DNA of 64,000 bases from Pseudomonas sp. BSw22131 (GCF_026810445.1 NZ_CP113949.1:5197501-5261500), one strand, 5' to 3'. Positions 1-10,691 are shown, numbered from the stretch's first letter. The notes: generated by a model not told the origin, from the sequence alone. Made by a program: numbers and translations.

Positions 1-60
1 CATCATGTCATTCATCTTTTCCATTTCATCTTTTCATCTATATAAAGTCAAAAATTACCT

Positions 61-1491
61 ATGAACGACACTCCGCCTAAAGCGCCCCCGCTTTATCCGA
101 AGACCCACCTGCTGGCTGCAAGCGGTATCGCAGCATTGCTCAGCCTGGCTCTTCTGGTCTTCCCTTCCAGCGACGTAGAAGCGAAGAGAACCAACATAGC
201 GCTCGACCTCGAAACACCGGTCGACCAACTCAAGTCAGAACAAGACGCTCAAGAACAGTCTCAAGCCACAGAGTCACCAGCAGGTTCTCCATTCGCTCAG
301 ATCGAGGAAGGCGAAAGCGAGCCAGACACCACCGCCGCGGCCGGGCCAGAGACCGCAAAGCAGATCAACGCAGCCGCGCCAAAAACGGCTAACCATAAAG
401 AAGTAGTCGTTGCGAAAGGCGACACACTTTCTACGCTTTTCGAAAAAGTCGGCCTCCCAGCGACGGCTGTTCATGAGGTAATGACCAGCGACAAGCAGGC
501 CAAGCAATTCAGCCAGTTGCAAAAAGGCCAGGTTTTGCAGTTCGAGCTATCTCCGGACGGTAATCTGAAGCAGCTCCACAGCAAGCTGAATGACCTTGAA
601 AGCATCAGCGTTTCGCGAACTGACAAGGGCTATATCTTCACCCGTGATGTCAGCAAACCAAATGTGCGCACAGCTTACGTTCACGGCGTAATAAACAGCT
701 CGCTCTCCCTATCCGCGCAGAGAGCCGGACTGTCCCACAGCATGACGATGGACATGGCCAAGATCTTTGGTTACGACGTCGACTTCGCGCAGGACATCCG
801 CAAGGGCGACGAATTTGATGTGATCTACGAACAGAAAGTGGTGAATGGCAAGACGGTCAGCACCGGCAATATTCTGTCGGCGCGCTTCACCAACCGTGGC
901 AAGACCTACTCGGCAGTTCGCTACACCAACAAGCAGGGCAACACCAATTACTACACCGCTGATGGCAACAGCATGCGCAAGGCATTCATTCGCACACCCG
1001 TTGACTTCGCACGCATAAGCTCCATGTTTTCCATGGGCCGCAAACATCCGATTTTGAACAAGATCCGCGCCCACAAAGGCGTGGATTACGCAGCGCCCCG
1101 TGGTACGCCTATCAAGGCGACGGGCGATGGCAAGGTAATCCTGGCAGGACGTCGTGGCGGCTATGGCAATACAGTGATTATTCAGCACGGCGATACGTAT
1201 CGAACGCTGTACGGCCATATGCAGGGTTTTGCGAAAGGCGTACAAACCGGAACTAGCGTCAGACAAGGTCAAGTCATCGGCTATATTGGTACAACAGGGC
1301 TGTCGACCGGTCCTCATTTGCACTATGAGTTCCAGGTAAACGGTGTACACGTAGATCCGCTTGGGCAGAAGCTGCCTATGGCGGATCCGATAGCCAAGTC
1401 CGAAAAACAGCGGTTCATGCAAGAAAGCCAACCCCTGATGGCTCGCATGGACCAGGAAAAGGCCACCATGCTGGCCTCGAGTAAGCGCTGA
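61..1491 (+). CDS. mepM: M23-family peptidoglycan DD-endopeptidase (MepM-like)
   Basis: Probable periplasmic endopeptidase that cuts peptide cross-links in peptidoglycan so the wall can grow. The 476-residue product has an N-terminal membrane anchor or signal segment (about residues 18-38), a charged Glu/Ala/Gln-rich linker, a LysM/OapA-like segment beginning VVVAKGDTLSTLFEKVG (from about 115), and a C-terminal Peptidase_M23 domain. The zinc ligands are visible as H338 and D342 (HKGVDYAAPRGTP) and H421 (HLHYEF). The gene lies 3 bases before anmK, so both probably share a transcript and serve wall turnover. No clear Shine-Dalgarno precedes the ATG; a TATAAA at 41-46 would give a nearly leaderless mRNA. 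By gene order this matches the gene next to tyrS in other pseudomonads. Confidence 0.93.
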   Translation: MNDTPPKAPPLYPKTHLLAASGIAALLSLALLVFPSSDVEAKRTNIALDLETPVDQLKSEQDAQEQSQATESPAGSPFAQIEEGESEPDTTAAAGPETAKQINAAAPKTANHKEVVVAKGDTLSTLFEKVGLPATAVHEVMTSDKQAKQFSQLQKGQVLQFELSPDGNLKQLHSKLNDLESISVSRTDKGYIFTRDVSKPNVRTAYVHGVINSSLSLSAQRAGLSHSMTMDMAKIFGYDVDFAQDIRKGDEFDVIYEQKVVNGKTVSTGNILSARFTNRGKTYSAVRYTNKQGNTNYYTADGNSMRKAFIRTPVDFARISSMFSMGRKHPILNKIRAHKGVDYAAPRGTPIKATGDGKVILAGRRGGYGNTVIIQHGDTYRTLYGHMQGFAKGVQTGTSVRQGQVIGYIGTTGLSTGPHLHYEFQVNGVHVDPLGQKLPMADPIAKSEKQRFMQESQPLMARMDQEKATMLASSKR

Positions 1492-2586
<1,095 letters not shown>

Positions 2587-2604
2587 GTCACTAAACCACA
2601 CACA

Positions 2605-2632
2605 CAAACGCCGCGCATCTGCGCGGCGTTTT
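2605..2632. terminator. Bidirectional terminator between anmK and erpA
   Basis: A GC-rich perfect hairpin (AACGCCGCGC, loop ATCT, GCGCGGCGTT; arms 2607-2616 and 2621-2630) is followed by T residues on the plus strand and preceded by A residues. It can end transcripts from the two converging genes. Confidence 0.85.
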
Positions 2633-2651
2633 CAGTTCCAGCTTTCGACAA

Positions 2652-3002
2652 TCAGATAGAGAACGACGAGCCACAACCACATGTGGTAGCAGCGTTAGGA
2701 TTTTTAATCACGAAACGTGAACCCTCCAACCCTTCTTGATAATCGACCTCTGCGCCTGCCAGATACTGGAAGCTCATAGGATCAACCACCAGACTGACGC
2801 CTTCGCGCTCAACAATCGTGTCGTCGTCGGCAACGTCTTCATCGAACGTAAAGCCATATTGAAAACCAGAGCAGCCACCGCCCGTCACGAACACACGCAA
2901 CTTGAGGCGATCATTGCCCTCTTCATCGACCAGGGTTTTCACCTTGTGCGCTGCACCGTGGGTGAATTCCAGAGCGGTAGGAGTGAAAGATTCGACGCTC
3001 AT
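2652..3002 (-). CDS. erpA: Iron-sulfur cluster insertion protein ErpA
   Basis: A-type carrier that delivers Fe-S clusters to apo-enzymes, including those of isoprenoid synthesis and respiration. The 116-residue protein carries the three conserved cysteines, C44 ([10 protein letters not shown]) and C108/C110 ([11 protein letters not shown] at the C-terminus). The C-terminal CGCGSSF pattern and the acidic central stretch match the ErpA/IscA family; ErpA is preferred over IscA because no isc genes are nearby and because ErpA occupies this position between anmK and argC in other Pseudomonas. It converges with anmK and shares the terminator. Confidence 0.95.
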   Translation of the reverse strand: MSVESFTPTALEFTHGAAHKVKTLVDEEGNDRLKLRVFVTGGGCSGFQYGFTFDEDVADDDTIVEREGVSLVVDPMSFQYLAGAEVDYQEGLEGSRFVIKNPNAATTCGCGSSFSI

Positions 3003-3090
3003 GCTAAGTTTCTCCCGGCGTTAAGCCGTCGTAATGCGTAATGACGCGCATTATCCGCTTCTCCTAGAAAATCGGTCAACTATTAGCGAG

Positions 3091-3148
3091 CAGCGGTAAG
3101 CGACAAGCTGAAAGCAAAGGCCATCCGCTTGTAGCTAACGGCTTGAGG
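3091..3148. repeat. Imperfect AAGC/GCTT-rich intergenic repeat
   Basis: The erpA-argC gap contains alternating pieces such as AGCGGTAAGCGACAAGCTGA and GCTTGTAGCTAACGGCTTG. These resemble the degenerate AGCTTGAAGCTTGTAGCT-type intergenic repeat of many pseudomonads; a related stretch lies at 48309-48415. Its function is unknown. Confidence 0.5.
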
Positions 3149-3154
3149 CCGTCG

Positions 3155-4189
3155 TTACGGCAACATCCCCGCATGAGACAGGCCCAGACGCTCATTCAGC
3201 TCAAACATGATGTTCATGTTTTGCACGGCCTGCCCAGACGCTCCCTTGACCAGGTTGTCGATGACCGACAAGACCACAACCAGATCCCCATCCTGCGGGC
3301 GGTGCACAGCAATGCGGCAAACATTGGCGCCACGCACGCTACGGGTTTCCGGATGACTGCCGGCAGGCATTACATCAACGAACGGCTCGTCGGCGTAGCG
3401 CTTCTCGAACAACGCTTGCAGATCAACCGATCTGTCGACAACGGTCGAATACAACGTTGCATGAATGCCACGAATCATTGGCACCAGATGCGGCACGAAC
3501 GTCAGGCCTACATCGCCGCCTGCTGCGCGACGCAATCCCTGGCTGATTTCAGGCAAGTGACGATGACCTTTTACGGCATATGCCTTAAAGCTTTCGCTGG
3601 CCTCGGCGTAAAGCGAACCCACACTCAAACCACGCCCTGCCCCGCTGACACCGGATTTGCAGTCGGCAATCAAGCGGCTTGGGTCAGCCAGGCCCGCTTC
3701 GAGCAACGGCAGAAAGCCGAGCTGAGCGGCCGTGGGATAGCAACCCGGGACCGCGATCAAACGCGCGCCGCGGATTTTCTCGCGATTAACCTCTGGCAGA
3801 CCATAGACCGCCTCATCAAGCAATTCAGGCGCGCCGTGCGGTTGGTGGTACCACTTGGCCCATTCCACCGGATCGGCCAGACGAAAATCGGCGGACAAGT
3901 CGATAACCTTGGTGCCCGCCTTCAACAACTCGCCAGCCAATGCGTGCGCCACGCCATGCGGGGTGGCGAAGAACACCACGTCGCAGGCACCCAGCACCTT
4001 GGCATCCGGCACGCTGAACGCCAGACCGTCATAATGGCCTCGCAGGTTCGGGTACATATCAGCGACTGGCAGTCCTGCCTCGGAGCGCGAAGTAATTGCC
4101 ACCACTTGCGCCTCTGGATGCTGTGCGAGAAGACGCAGCAACTCGACGCCGGTGTAACCCGTGCCGCCGACGATACCGACCTTGACCAT
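3155..4189 (-). CDS. argC: N-acetyl-gamma-glutamyl-phosphate reductase
   Basis: Third step of arginine synthesis: NADPH-dependent reduction of N-acetylglutamyl-phosphate to the semialdehyde. I chose the ATG at 4189 because it places the Rossmann loop [20 protein letters not shown] at the N-terminus and gives 344 residues, the normal length; the frame is open 90 bases further upstream but that part is unlike ArgC. The active-site cysteine lies in [12 protein letters not shown], and the C-terminal region has the expected [13 protein letters not shown] segment. It is transcribed towards erpA, divergent from hemJ. Confidence 0.96.
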   Translation of the reverse strand: MVKVGIVGGTGYTGVELLRLLAQHPEAQVVAITSRSEAGLPVADMYPNLRGHYDGLAFSVPDAKVLGACDVVFFATPHGVAHALAGELLKAGTKVIDLSADFRLADPVEWAKWYHQPHGAPELLDEAVYGLPEVNREKIRGARLIAVPGCYPTAAQLGFLPLLEAGLADPSRLIADCKSGVSGAGRGLSVGSLYAEASESFKAYAVKGHRHLPEISQGLRRAAGGDVGLTFVPHLVPMIRGIHATLYSTVVDRSVDLQALFEKRYADEPFVDVMPAGSHPETRSVRGANVCRIAVHRPQDGDLVVVLSVIDNLVKGASGQAVQNMNIMFELNERLGLSHAGMLP

Positions 4190-4323
4190 GAACTGCCCCT
4201 TAACGATCCAACTGGAAAGCGGTCGATAATAGGAGCGTACAGCCTTCGGGACAACCGCGAACGTGACGTACGGACTCACAACCCACTACTATTTGGCTCA
4301 CCGTGAACCTGGGAAACCAAAAA

Positions 4324-4749
4324 ATGCTCTATCTGTGGATAAAAGCGCTTCACATTGTCTCGATGGTCTGCTGGTTTGCAGCCCTTTTCTATCTGCCCCG
4401 ACTCTTTGTTTACCACTCCATGAGCGAAGATGCCGTTAGCCGCGAGCGCTTTTGCGTGATGGAGCGCAAGCTCTACAGAGGCATCATGGGCCCCGCGATG
4501 ATCGCGACCCTGGTATTCGGCATCTGGCTGGTCATTCTGGTACCTGGCTATATGTCCCAAGGATGGCTGCACGCCAAACTGACATTGGTGGTCTTGCTGA
4601 TTGGCTACCACCACGTATGTGGCGCGCAGGTCAAACGCTTCGCGCGCGGTGAAAACGGCCGCAGCCATGTGTTCTACCGCTGGTTTAATGAAATACCCGT
4701 TTTGATACTACTGGCAGTGGTCATTCTGGTCGTCGTCAAACCGTTTTGA
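4324..4749 (+). CDS. hemJ: Protoporphyrinogen oxidase HemJ
   Basis: Membrane enzyme of haem synthesis that oxidises protoporphyrinogen IX to protoporphyrin IX. From the ATG at 4324 the product has 141 residues with four hydrophobic helices. The family features are the N-terminal LWIKALHIVSMVCWFAALFY helix with its conserved histidine, the LPRLFVYH segment, and LVLLIGYHHVCG, followed by a C-terminal helix. A GTG at 4303 would add seven residues but the ATG start fits the family better. It stands alone between argC (divergent) and a DUF805 gene. Confidence 0.88.
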   Translation: MLYLWIKALHIVSMVCWFAALFYLPRLFVYHSMSEDAVSRERFCVMERKLYRGIMGPAMIATLVFGIWLVILVPGYMSQGWLHAKLTLVVLLIGYHHVCGAQVKRFARGENGRSHVFYRWFNEIPVLILLAVVILVVVKPF

Positions 4750-4799
4750 TGACAGACATTCGATGAACGCGTAATCAACCCCAGACAAGGAAGCCGAGA

Positions 4800-5714
4800 A
4801 TGGCAGAACACTTCAAAATCGTTTTCGAAGGGGAGTTGCGCGAGGGCGTCGAGCCGCAAACCGCAAAGCTCAATCTGGCCCAGTTGTTTAAAAGTGACGT
4901 CGCGGCAATCGACCGACTTTTCTACGGTAGGCCCGTGACGGTAAAGCGCGGTCTGACTCACGAGGAAGCGGAGCGCTACCTGGGTGCGCTGAACGGCGCC
5001 GGGGTTCAGGCCCGGATAGAAAGCGAAGCACCCATCGCCCTCACGCTGGAAGAAATCGAAGAACCGGCTGTTGAGCAGCCTCGCTTTGAATCTTCGACCT
5101 CCTCGCCTTATGCGCCGCCGCGCGCTGCTCCGGCGAGCGACTGGACAGGCGTCGGCGAATTAAACGTGTTTACCGTGCAAGGACGCATCGGACGCCTGCG
5201 CTATCTGGCGTGGAGCATGGTGCTGATGTTGGTGGCCTTGGTCGTGGGTGCGCTTTGCATGACGATCATGAATATGTCGCTGATCGCGGGCGGCCTGTTG
5301 GGGTCGATTGCGGTTGTCGCGTTGATCGTCATCAGCATTCAGATCGGCGCTCAGCGCCTGCACGACGCGGGTTGGTCTGCCTGGCTGCTGTTGCTCAATC
5401 TGGTGCCTTTCGTGGGCAGTTTTTTTCCGTTTCTGATGATGGTGGTGCCAGGCAACAACGGCGCCAACCAATACGGCGCTCCGCAGCCGCCTAACAGCAG
5501 GTCGGTGAAAATTCTGGCCTCACTATGGTTGGTGGTCATCGCTATTACGTTTTTAGGTGTGCTGATGGGCGGGGTTCAGACGTTCAAAGATGAAGTGGAG
5601 ATCACCACCAGCGAATATGAACAGGCTCTGCCATACGATGAAGATTCCGATAGCGACGCTTCGCAGCCTGCCGATCCTTCCAGCTCTGCCGAATCTTCCG
5701 ACGATGATCGTTAA
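4800..5714 (+). CDS. DUF805-domain membrane protein with extra N-terminal domain
   Basis: A 304-residue protein of unknown function. Residues 1-75 form a soluble N-terminal module (FKIVFEGELREGVEPQTAKL... with a Glu/Arg-rich pattern); residues about 75-115 are a Pro/Ser linker; the rest is a DUF805 membrane domain with four hydrophobic segments and the typical GRIGRLRYLAWS entry, RLHDAGWSAWLLL and PGNNGANQYGAPQPPN motifs. The C-terminal 30 residues are acidic and Ser/Asp-rich. The family is widespread and uncharacterised, so no substrate or role can be given. It starts 50 bases after hemJ. Confidence 0.8.
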   Translation: MAEHFKIVFEGELREGVEPQTAKLNLAQLFKSDVAAIDRLFYGRPVTVKRGLTHEEAERYLGALNGAGVQARIESEAPIALTLEEIEEPAVEQPRFESSTSSPYAPPRAAPASDWTGVGELNVFTVQGRIGRLRYLAWSMVLMLVALVVGALCMTIMNMSLIAGGLLGSIAVVALIVISIQIGAQRLHDAGWSAWLLLLNLVPFVGSFFPFLMMVVPGNNGANQYGAPQPPNSRSVKILASLWLVVIAITFLGVLMGGVQTFKDEVEITTSEYEQALPYDEDSDSDASQPADPSSSAESSDDDR

Positions 5715-5771
5715 CACCCTATCAGCAAGGACGCTGCTTCGCTGCGCGCAACACCCGAACTGGAGAACTGC

Positions 5772-6557
5772 ATGACCCGTTACGCCCTGATCACAGGCGC
5801 ATCCAGTGGTATTGGCCTGGCCATGGCCGAAGCACTGGCTCGCCGGGGTCGCAGCCTGATCCTCGTGGCCCGCCAACGGGATATGCTCGAGAGCATCGCC
5901 CTTGAGTTCACCCAACGCTTCGGTGTCGAAGTGTTGTTTCGTGCTTGCGATCTGGGCGAGCCACTGCGGCTTTCGGGTTTTTTGCTAGAACTGGAAGACG
6001 GCGAGCGCAAGATTGATCTGCTGGTCAATTGCGCAGGCATTGGCAACAGTGGGCCTTTTCTAGCTCAGGAGTGGGCGCAGGAACAGGACTTGCTGGATAT
6101 CAACGTGCTCGCCCTTACCCGCTTGTGCCACACCGTCGGCAATCTGATGGCGGTCCAGGGCGGCGGGCAAATACTCAATGTCGCGTCGATCATGGGATTT
6201 CAACCCGGCCCATGGATGAGTACGTATGCCGCGAGCAAAGCCTATGTGCTGCACTTTTCGGAAGGCCTGCGTGAAGAACTCAAAAAGACCGGCGTAAAAA
6301 TTTCAGTCCTGTGCCCCGGCCCGACCCGCACCGGATTTTTCCGCACAGCGCAACTTGAAGCCGACAGATTCACCAACGCCAACACCCTGACCGCTGAAGA
6401 AGTCGCGCTGTATACCGTGCGAGCGCTGGAGAAGAACCGCGCAGTGATCATCCCGGGCTGGCGCAACAGGTTGATCACCCGCGCGCCTAAATTAGGTACA
6501 CGCTGGATGAGCCGAAAAATCTGGGGCTCGATCCTCAAATCAAGACTCACGCCCTGA
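5772..6557 (+). CDS. Short-chain dehydrogenase/reductase
   Basis: A classical SDR of 261 residues. The cofactor-binding TGASSGIG motif begins at residue 8, NCAGIG follows in strand 4, and the catalytic pair is Y152 and K156 in YAASKAY. CPGPTRTGF after the catalytic loop is also typical. The C-terminal end has a basic, moderately hydrophobic tail. The arginine after the second strand (VARQRD) suggests NADPH preference. The substrate cannot be read from the sequence. Independent short transcript between a DUF805 gene and hinT. Confidence 0.85.
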   Translation: MTRYALITGASSGIGLAMAEALARRGRSLILVARQRDMLESIALEFTQRFGVEVLFRACDLGEPLRLSGFLLELEDGERKIDLLVNCAGIGNSGPFLAQEWAQEQDLLDINVLALTRLCHTVGNLMAVQGGGQILNVASIMGFQPGPWMSTYAASKAYVLHFSEGLREELKKTGVKISVLCPGPTRTGFFRTAQLEADRFTNANTLTAEEVALYTVRALEKNRAVIIPGWRNRLITRAPKLGTRWMSRKIWGSILKSRLTP

Positions 6558-6641
6558 GCGCTGTAGACGAAAACGGCTGGCACGATCCGGCTCGCTCATT
6601 ACACTCAGGCCAATCAACAACTGAAAACGGAGCAAGATGCT

Positions 6642-6980
6642 GTGGAGACTCTGTTCACAAAGATCATCAACCGCGAAATCCCGGCGAAGATCATTTACGA
6701 AGACGACCAGGTGCTGGCCTTTCACGACATAGCCCCGCAAGCGCCGGTACACTTTCTGGTCATCCCGAAAAAAGTCATACCAACACTCAACGACGTCACT
6801 GAGGAAGACAAAGGTCTTCTGGGTCATATCCTGTACACCGCTCAGCGTCTGGCCAAAGAGCTTGGTTGCGAAGACGGCTTTCGAGTGGTCATGAACACCA
6901 ACGAGAAAGGCGGACAGACCGTCTATCACATTCACATGCACGTGCTCGGCAAGCGCCAGATGACCTGGCCCCCGGGCTGA
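6642..6980 (+). CDS. hinT: Histidine-triad nucleotide-binding protein (HinT-like)
   Basis: Small purine-nucleotide phosphoramidase of the HIT superfamily, 112 residues. The triad H96-x-H98-x-H100 in YHIHMHVLG and the upstream NTNEKGGQTV segment are diagnostic, and METLFTKIINREIPAKIIYEDD is the usual N-terminus. The start codon is GTG; the fit of the N-terminus to the family decides this start. Its physiological substrate in Pseudomonas is not settled. It lies between an SDR gene and coq7 without an obvious functional link. Confidence 0.92.
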   Translation: METLFTKIINREIPAKIIYEDDQVLAFHDIAPQAPVHFLVIPKKVIPTLNDVTEEDKGLLGHILYTAQRLAKELGCEDGFRVVMNTNEKGGQTVYHIHMHVLGKRQMTWPPG

Positions 6981-7103
6981 GTTGCACGTCCAGGCGCACA
7001 TGGCCGCCGGTGCAGGTTGACGGGCCCGGCGAGCTGTTGCGCTTCACGTTTTGCCTTCACGATTGCGGTAGACTGGCCGCCGTGGAATTATCCGGAGGTG
7101 CCC

Positions 7104-7751
7104 ATGGCTACCGAACGTCACTACTCCCCTATAGACCGCTTGCTGCTGCAGGCCGACGCTGCGATGAAGACGCTGCTGCCTTCCAGCGCGCACGCCCATC
7201 GTCCCTCCCCCGCCATTGTTCAGCCCGACACCAAAATGAGCGATGTCGACACCCGACACGTCGCAGGCCTTATGCGCATCAACCACACCGGCGAAGTCTG
7301 TGCGCAGGCGCTCTATCAAGGCCAGGCACTGACCGCCAAGTTGCCTCAGGTGCGCAAGGCGATGGAGCACGCCGCCGAGGAAGAAGTAGACCATCTGGTC
7401 TGGTGCGAACAACGCATCCATCAACTGGGCAGCCATACCAGCGTGCTGAACCCGCTTTTCTACGGCATGTCGTTCGGGATGGGCGCTGTTGCCGGATTGA
7501 TCAGCGACAGGGTCAGCCTGGGTTTCGTCGCTGCGACAGAACATCAGGTGTGCAAACACTTGAACGAGCACTTGGTCCAACTGCCGGTTGAAGACAAGAA
7601 ATCACGCGCGATCCTTGAACAGATGCATGCTGACGAAGCCCACCATGCGGAAAGTGCGCTGGACGCGGGAGGCTTTCGCTTTCCGGCACCCGTGAAGTTC
7701 GGCATGAGCATATTGGCCAAGGTCATGACCAAGAGCGCGTACCGAATTTGA
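7104..7751 (+). CDS. coq7: Demethoxyubiquinone hydroxylase Coq7
   Basis: Di-iron monooxygenase that hydroxylates 2-polyprenyl-3-methyl-6-methoxy-1,4-benzoquinone in ubiquinone synthesis. The ATG at 7104 follows a strong CCGGAGG Shine-Dalgarno and yields 215 residues. Iron ligands are recognisable in [38 protein letters not shown] and DEAHHAESA, that is paired E and ExxH motifs of the ferritin-like fold. The frame is open for 87 more bases upstream but without similarity. A clear hairpin terminator follows. Confidence 0.95.
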   Translation: MATERHYSPIDRLLLQADAAMKTLLPSSAHAHRPSPAIVQPDTKMSDVDTRHVAGLMRINHTGEVCAQALYQGQALTAKLPQVRKAMEHAAEEEVDHLVWCEQRIHQLGSHTSVLNPLFYGMSFGMGAVAGLISDRVSLGFVAATEHQVCKHLNEHLVQLPVEDKKSRAILEQMHADEAHHAESALDAGGFRFPAPVKFGMSILAKVMTKSAYRI

Positions 7752-7777
7752 TGGTGTAACCGCACACGCAAAAACGA

Positions 7778-7803
7778 GAAAGGCGCCCAATCAGGCGCCT
7801 TTC
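7778..7803. terminator. Terminator between coq7 and the OsmC-family gene
   Basis: A perfect 10-bp stem (GAAAGGCGCC / GGCGCCTTTC, loop CAATCA) lies between the converging genes and works in either direction, with A residues before and T residues after. Confidence 0.85.
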
Positions 7804-7837
7804 TTCATTCAGCCGACGTGTTCCGCCTATGGCTGGC

Positions 7838-8260
7838 TCACCCCAGCTCGATGATTTCGTAATCGTGGGTGATTTCGACACCCGCATTGCCCAGCATGAT
7901 GGAGGCGGAGCAATACTTCTCGGCCGACAACTCAATGGCACGCTTGACCTGGGTCTCCTTCAGACCCCGACCCTTGACCACGAAATGCAGGTGGATCTTT
8001 GTGAAAACCTTCGGGTCTTCGGTCGCACGCTCAGCTTCCAGAAACGCCTCGCAGCTTTCGATTGGCTGACGCGCTTTCTTCAGAATGCTCACCACGTCAA
8101 AGTTGCTGCAACCACCGAGGCCGATCAGCACCATCTCCATTGGCCGTACGCCAAGATTACGACCGCCGCTTTCCGGAGGTCCGTCCATCACCACTACATG
8201 ACCGCTGCCGGATTCGCCCAGAAACATGGCTTCGCCCGCCCATTGGATGCGTGCCTTCAT
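7838..8260 (-). CDS. OsmC/Ohr-family protein (YhfA-like)
   Basis: A 140-residue OsmC-fold protein. It has GVRPMEMVLIGLGGCSNFDVVSIL, in which the conserved cysteine of the family sits, and a C-terminal second cysteine in AEKYCSASIMLG. OsmC/Ohr proteins are thiol peroxidases acting on organic hydroperoxides, while YhfA-type members have no established substrate; this one looks closer to YhfA. I start at the ATG at 8260 because a GGAG lies 8 bases upstream; a GTG three codons earlier is possible. It is divergent from vfr, as yhfA is from crp in enterobacteria. Confidence 0.87.
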   Translation of the reverse strand: MKARIQWAGEAMFLGESGSGHVVVMDGPPESGGRNLGVRPMEMVLIGLGGCSNFDVVSILKKARQPIESCEAFLEAERATEDPKVFTKIHLHFVVKGRGLKETQVKRAIELSAEKYCSASIMLGNAGVEITHDYEIIELG

Positions 8261-8465
8261 CGCCACCACTCCACTGCCTGAAAAAGGCGGTCAGCTTAGC
8301 ACAGGGTCACGAGCGCGCTGGATGACCCCGGGTAGCGGCGCGCAGCTAATGTAGGAGATTTCTGAAAACATCGAGAAATGATCGGCAGAGCCTGCGGGAA
8401 ATCATAAACACTGCCGATACCACTAAGAATGCCTCAAGGGCGCAGTTTTTTGACGGGATACAGCC

Positions 8466-9110
8466 ATGGTTGCCATGAGCCTTACCACCAAACCCAAAAT
8501 AATCGACAAGCTCCTTCCTCATGCCCAACGGCGCCGTTGTGCTGCAAAAACCAACATCATCGCTGCTGGTGATCACTCTGAGTCGCTGTACCTGATTATC
8601 AAAGGTTCGGTGACGATTTCGATTGAGGACACGGACGGCCGGGAGATGATCGTTGCCTACCTCAACACCGGAGATTTCTTCGGCGAGTTAGGACTGTTCC
8701 AGCCGCCCAGTGCCGACATTCAGCGAAGCGCCTGTGTGCGCGCCAAAACGGAATGCGAGATTGCCGAGATCAGCTACGCCAGGTTCCGCGAACTCAGTCT
8801 TCAGGATCCTGAACTGATGCACGCAATTGGTGGGCAGATGGCTGAGCGTTTGCGCAACACCACACGAAAGGTAGGCGATCTTGCGTTTCTCGATGTGACG
8901 GGACGTGTCGCGCGCAGCTTGCTGGAGTTGTGCAAGCAACCGGACGCCATGACCCACCCCGACGGGATGCAGATCAAAATCACGCGTCAGGAAATCGGCC
9001 GTATCGTGGGATGTTCACGAGAGATGGTTGGACGTGTCCTCAAGGCCCTTGAGGAACAGAAACTGGTACATGTCAGAGGCAAGACCATGGTGGTGTTCGG
9101 CACACGCTGA
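8466..9110 (+). CDS. vfr: cAMP-dependent global regulator Vfr (CRP family)
   Basis: Pseudomonas homologue of CRP that binds cAMP and controls virulence, motility and carbon-use genes. The 214-residue protein has the cyclic-nucleotide pocket (GDFFGELGLF, then RSACVRAKTECEIAEI with the conserved Arg), the dimer helix, the invariant KVGDLAFLDVTGRVARSLLEL hinge and a helix-turn-helix in ITRQEIGRIVGCSREMVGRVL. The region from VGDLAF to the end is nearly the same as in P. aeruginosa Vfr as I remember it. The start MVAM is kept over the ATG at 8475 because Vfr begins MVA. Confidence 0.95.
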   Translation: MVAMSLTTKPKIIDKLLPHAQRRRCAAKTNIIAAGDHSESLYLIIKGSVTISIEDTDGREMIVAYLNTGDFFGELGLFQPPSADIQRSACVRAKTECEIAEISYARFRELSLQDPELMHAIGGQMAERLRNTTRKVGDLAFLDVTGRVARSLLELCKQPDAMTHPDGMQIKITRQEIGRIVGCSREMVGRVLKALEEQKLVHVRGKTMVVFGTR

Positions 9111-9134
9111 GCGGCATCTGCGATGAAACATTTT

Positions 9135-9830
9135 CTACAGTTCGGAAATTAGACGCTCGTACCCCTTGCCGACCAACGACAGAAACTCTGCCGACTCAAA
9201 CACTTCGTTGAGCGCGATATGGCTCCCAGCACTGCAACGCTGGTCCAGCTCGCATAGCTGATTGAAACGGTTAACGGCGCTCACCATTTCGGCGCGCTGG
9301 TTATCCAGCAGAATGGCACCGTGAGCCAACACCACTGGCCGTTTGCCGCCCTGGCTCTGGCGCCAGCGCTGCGCGGTGCCGACCATCTTACGACCATTGA
9401 GATTGACGTTGAACCGACCGTCGCAAAACGCGCCTTCCACCTCGCCCAGCGACGCATCGCCGCCCAACACTCTAAGTGCATCAAGTATCGGCGAACACAG
9501 GCGTAGATACGCGGTTTCGATGCGGTCTTTATCCAAATCCAATGCAGGCTGTGCGTACACCAATGCAACGTTGAGCGTGGCGAAAGATTGAGGCACCGGC
9601 TCGCCCCCGCTTTCGCGCAGGAGCACTGGCCAACCGATATCGGAAAGGGTTTCGCAGGCCTCAGTGAAGCCCGAGAGGCGACTCAGCCGACGCGGCATGA
9701 CCAATGCTTGATCGTTCGGACGCCAGAACAGCAAACCGTAATCGGCATCACCGGCGCAGACAGAAGCAAGCAAGTCCTGCTCGGCTTCCAAGCCTGCTTC
9801 GGTGCAGACGTCGGTGATCCGGACGGTCAT
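9135..9830 (-). CDS. Lipoate-protein ligase A-like / biotin-lipoate ligase-fold protein
   Basis: A 231-residue protein of the LplA/LipM/BirA catalytic fold. Supporting segments are LLRESGGEPVPQSFATLNVALVY, corresponding to the RRxSGGGxVxxxxGxLN loop of lipoate ligases, and NGRKMVGTAQRWR, which contains the lysine expected to bind the acyl carrier. The first motif deviates from the consensus (SGGEPVPQ), so strict lipoate ligase activity is uncertain; octanoyl transfer or a related amidation is possible. It lies 24 bases downstream of trpC and is probably co-transcribed with trpGDC. The ATG at 9830 is preferred to an upstream TTG. Confidence 0.72.
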   Translation of the reverse strand: MTVRITDVCTEAGLEAEQDLLASVCAGDADYGLLFWRPNDQALVMPRRLSRLSGFTEACETLSDIGWPVLLRESGGEPVPQSFATLNVALVYAQPALDLDKDRIETAYLRLCSPILDALRVLGGDASLGEVEGAFCDGRFNVNLNGRKMVGTAQRWRQSQGGKRPVVLAHGAILLDNQRAEMVSAVNRFNQLCELDQRCSAGSHIALNEVFESAEFLSLVGKGYERLISEL

Positions 9831-9854
9831 ACGCAAATCCCTGTTGATAACGGC

Positions 9855-10691
9855 TCAGTCCGGTGTCTTGGCCTTGACCGGCAGAGCCTTCTCAGGGAAA
9901 AACAAACGCTGCAACTCCATTCCCGGGATTTCAGCACGCATGAATGTCTCGCCAACCAGGAAGGCATAAACATCGCTGATTTCCATCAGTTCGACATCTG
10001 CGCGGTTCAGGATGCCACTTTCGGTAACCACCAACCGATCACGTGGAATACGTGGCAACAGATCAAGCGTGGTTTCGAGGCTGACTTCGAAGGTGTGCAG
10101 GTTGCGGTTGTTAATGCCGATCAGTGGCGTATCGAGCGTTTTCAACGCGCGCTCGAGTTCGTCGCCGTCGTGCACTTCAACCAACACATCCAGCCCTACG
10201 TCTTTGGCGACCGAAGCCAGCTCTGCCAATTTCACGTCATCGAGCGCAGAAACGATCAACAGAATGCAATCAGCACCCAACGCGCGCGACTCGATGATCT
10301 GGTAAGGATCGATCATGAAGTCCTTGCGAATCACCGGCAGCGAACAGGCCGAGCGTGCTTCCTTGAGGTACGCATCCGCGCCCTGGAAGAAGTCGATGTC
10401 GGTCAACACGGACAAGCACGTTGCGCCGCCTGTTTCATAACTTTTGGCAATCTCGGCGGGCATGAAATGCTCGCGGATAACGCCTTTGCTTGGCGAAGCT
10501 TTTTTGATTTCAGCGATGACCGCCGGCTGCTTGCGCTTGGCCTGGTCAATCAGCGCTTGAGCAAAACCGCGCGGCGCGTCGGCCATCGCGATCAGGCTGT
10601 GCAGGTCAGACATGCTGACACGCGCCTGGCGCTCAGCGATCTCTTCAGCCTTGCGGGCCAGAATCTTTTCCAGAACCGTCGGTACACTCAT
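9855..10691 (-). CDS. trpC: Indole-3-glycerol phosphate synthase
   Basis: Closes the indole ring in tryptophan synthesis. The 278-residue monofunctional enzyme carries the TIM-barrel motifs [59 protein letters not shown] and FLVGETFMR, with catalytic Lys and Glu residues in these stretches. Its ATG overlaps the trpD stop by 4 bases, so translation is likely coupled. There is no fusion to TrpF, as usual in Pseudomonas. Confidence 0.97.
   Translation of the reverse strand: MSVPTVLEKILARKAEEIAERQARVSMSDLHSLIAMADAPRGFAQALIDQAKRKQPAVIAEIKKASPSKGVIREHFMPAEIAKSYETGGATCLSVLTDIDFFQGADAYLKEARSACSLPVIRKDFMIDPYQIIESRALGADCILLIVSALDDVKLAELASVAKDVGLDVLVEVHDGDELERALKTLDTPLIGINNRNLHTFEVSLETTLDLLPRIPRDRLVVTESGILNRADVELMEISDVYAFLVGETFMRAEIPGMELQRLFFPEKALPVKAKTPD

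Noticed and set aside
3143..4306. 387-codon open frame on the plus strand opposite argC
   Set aside because: It is antisense to a complete ArgC with all motifs, has no recognisable domain, and long antisense frames are common in GC-rich DNA.
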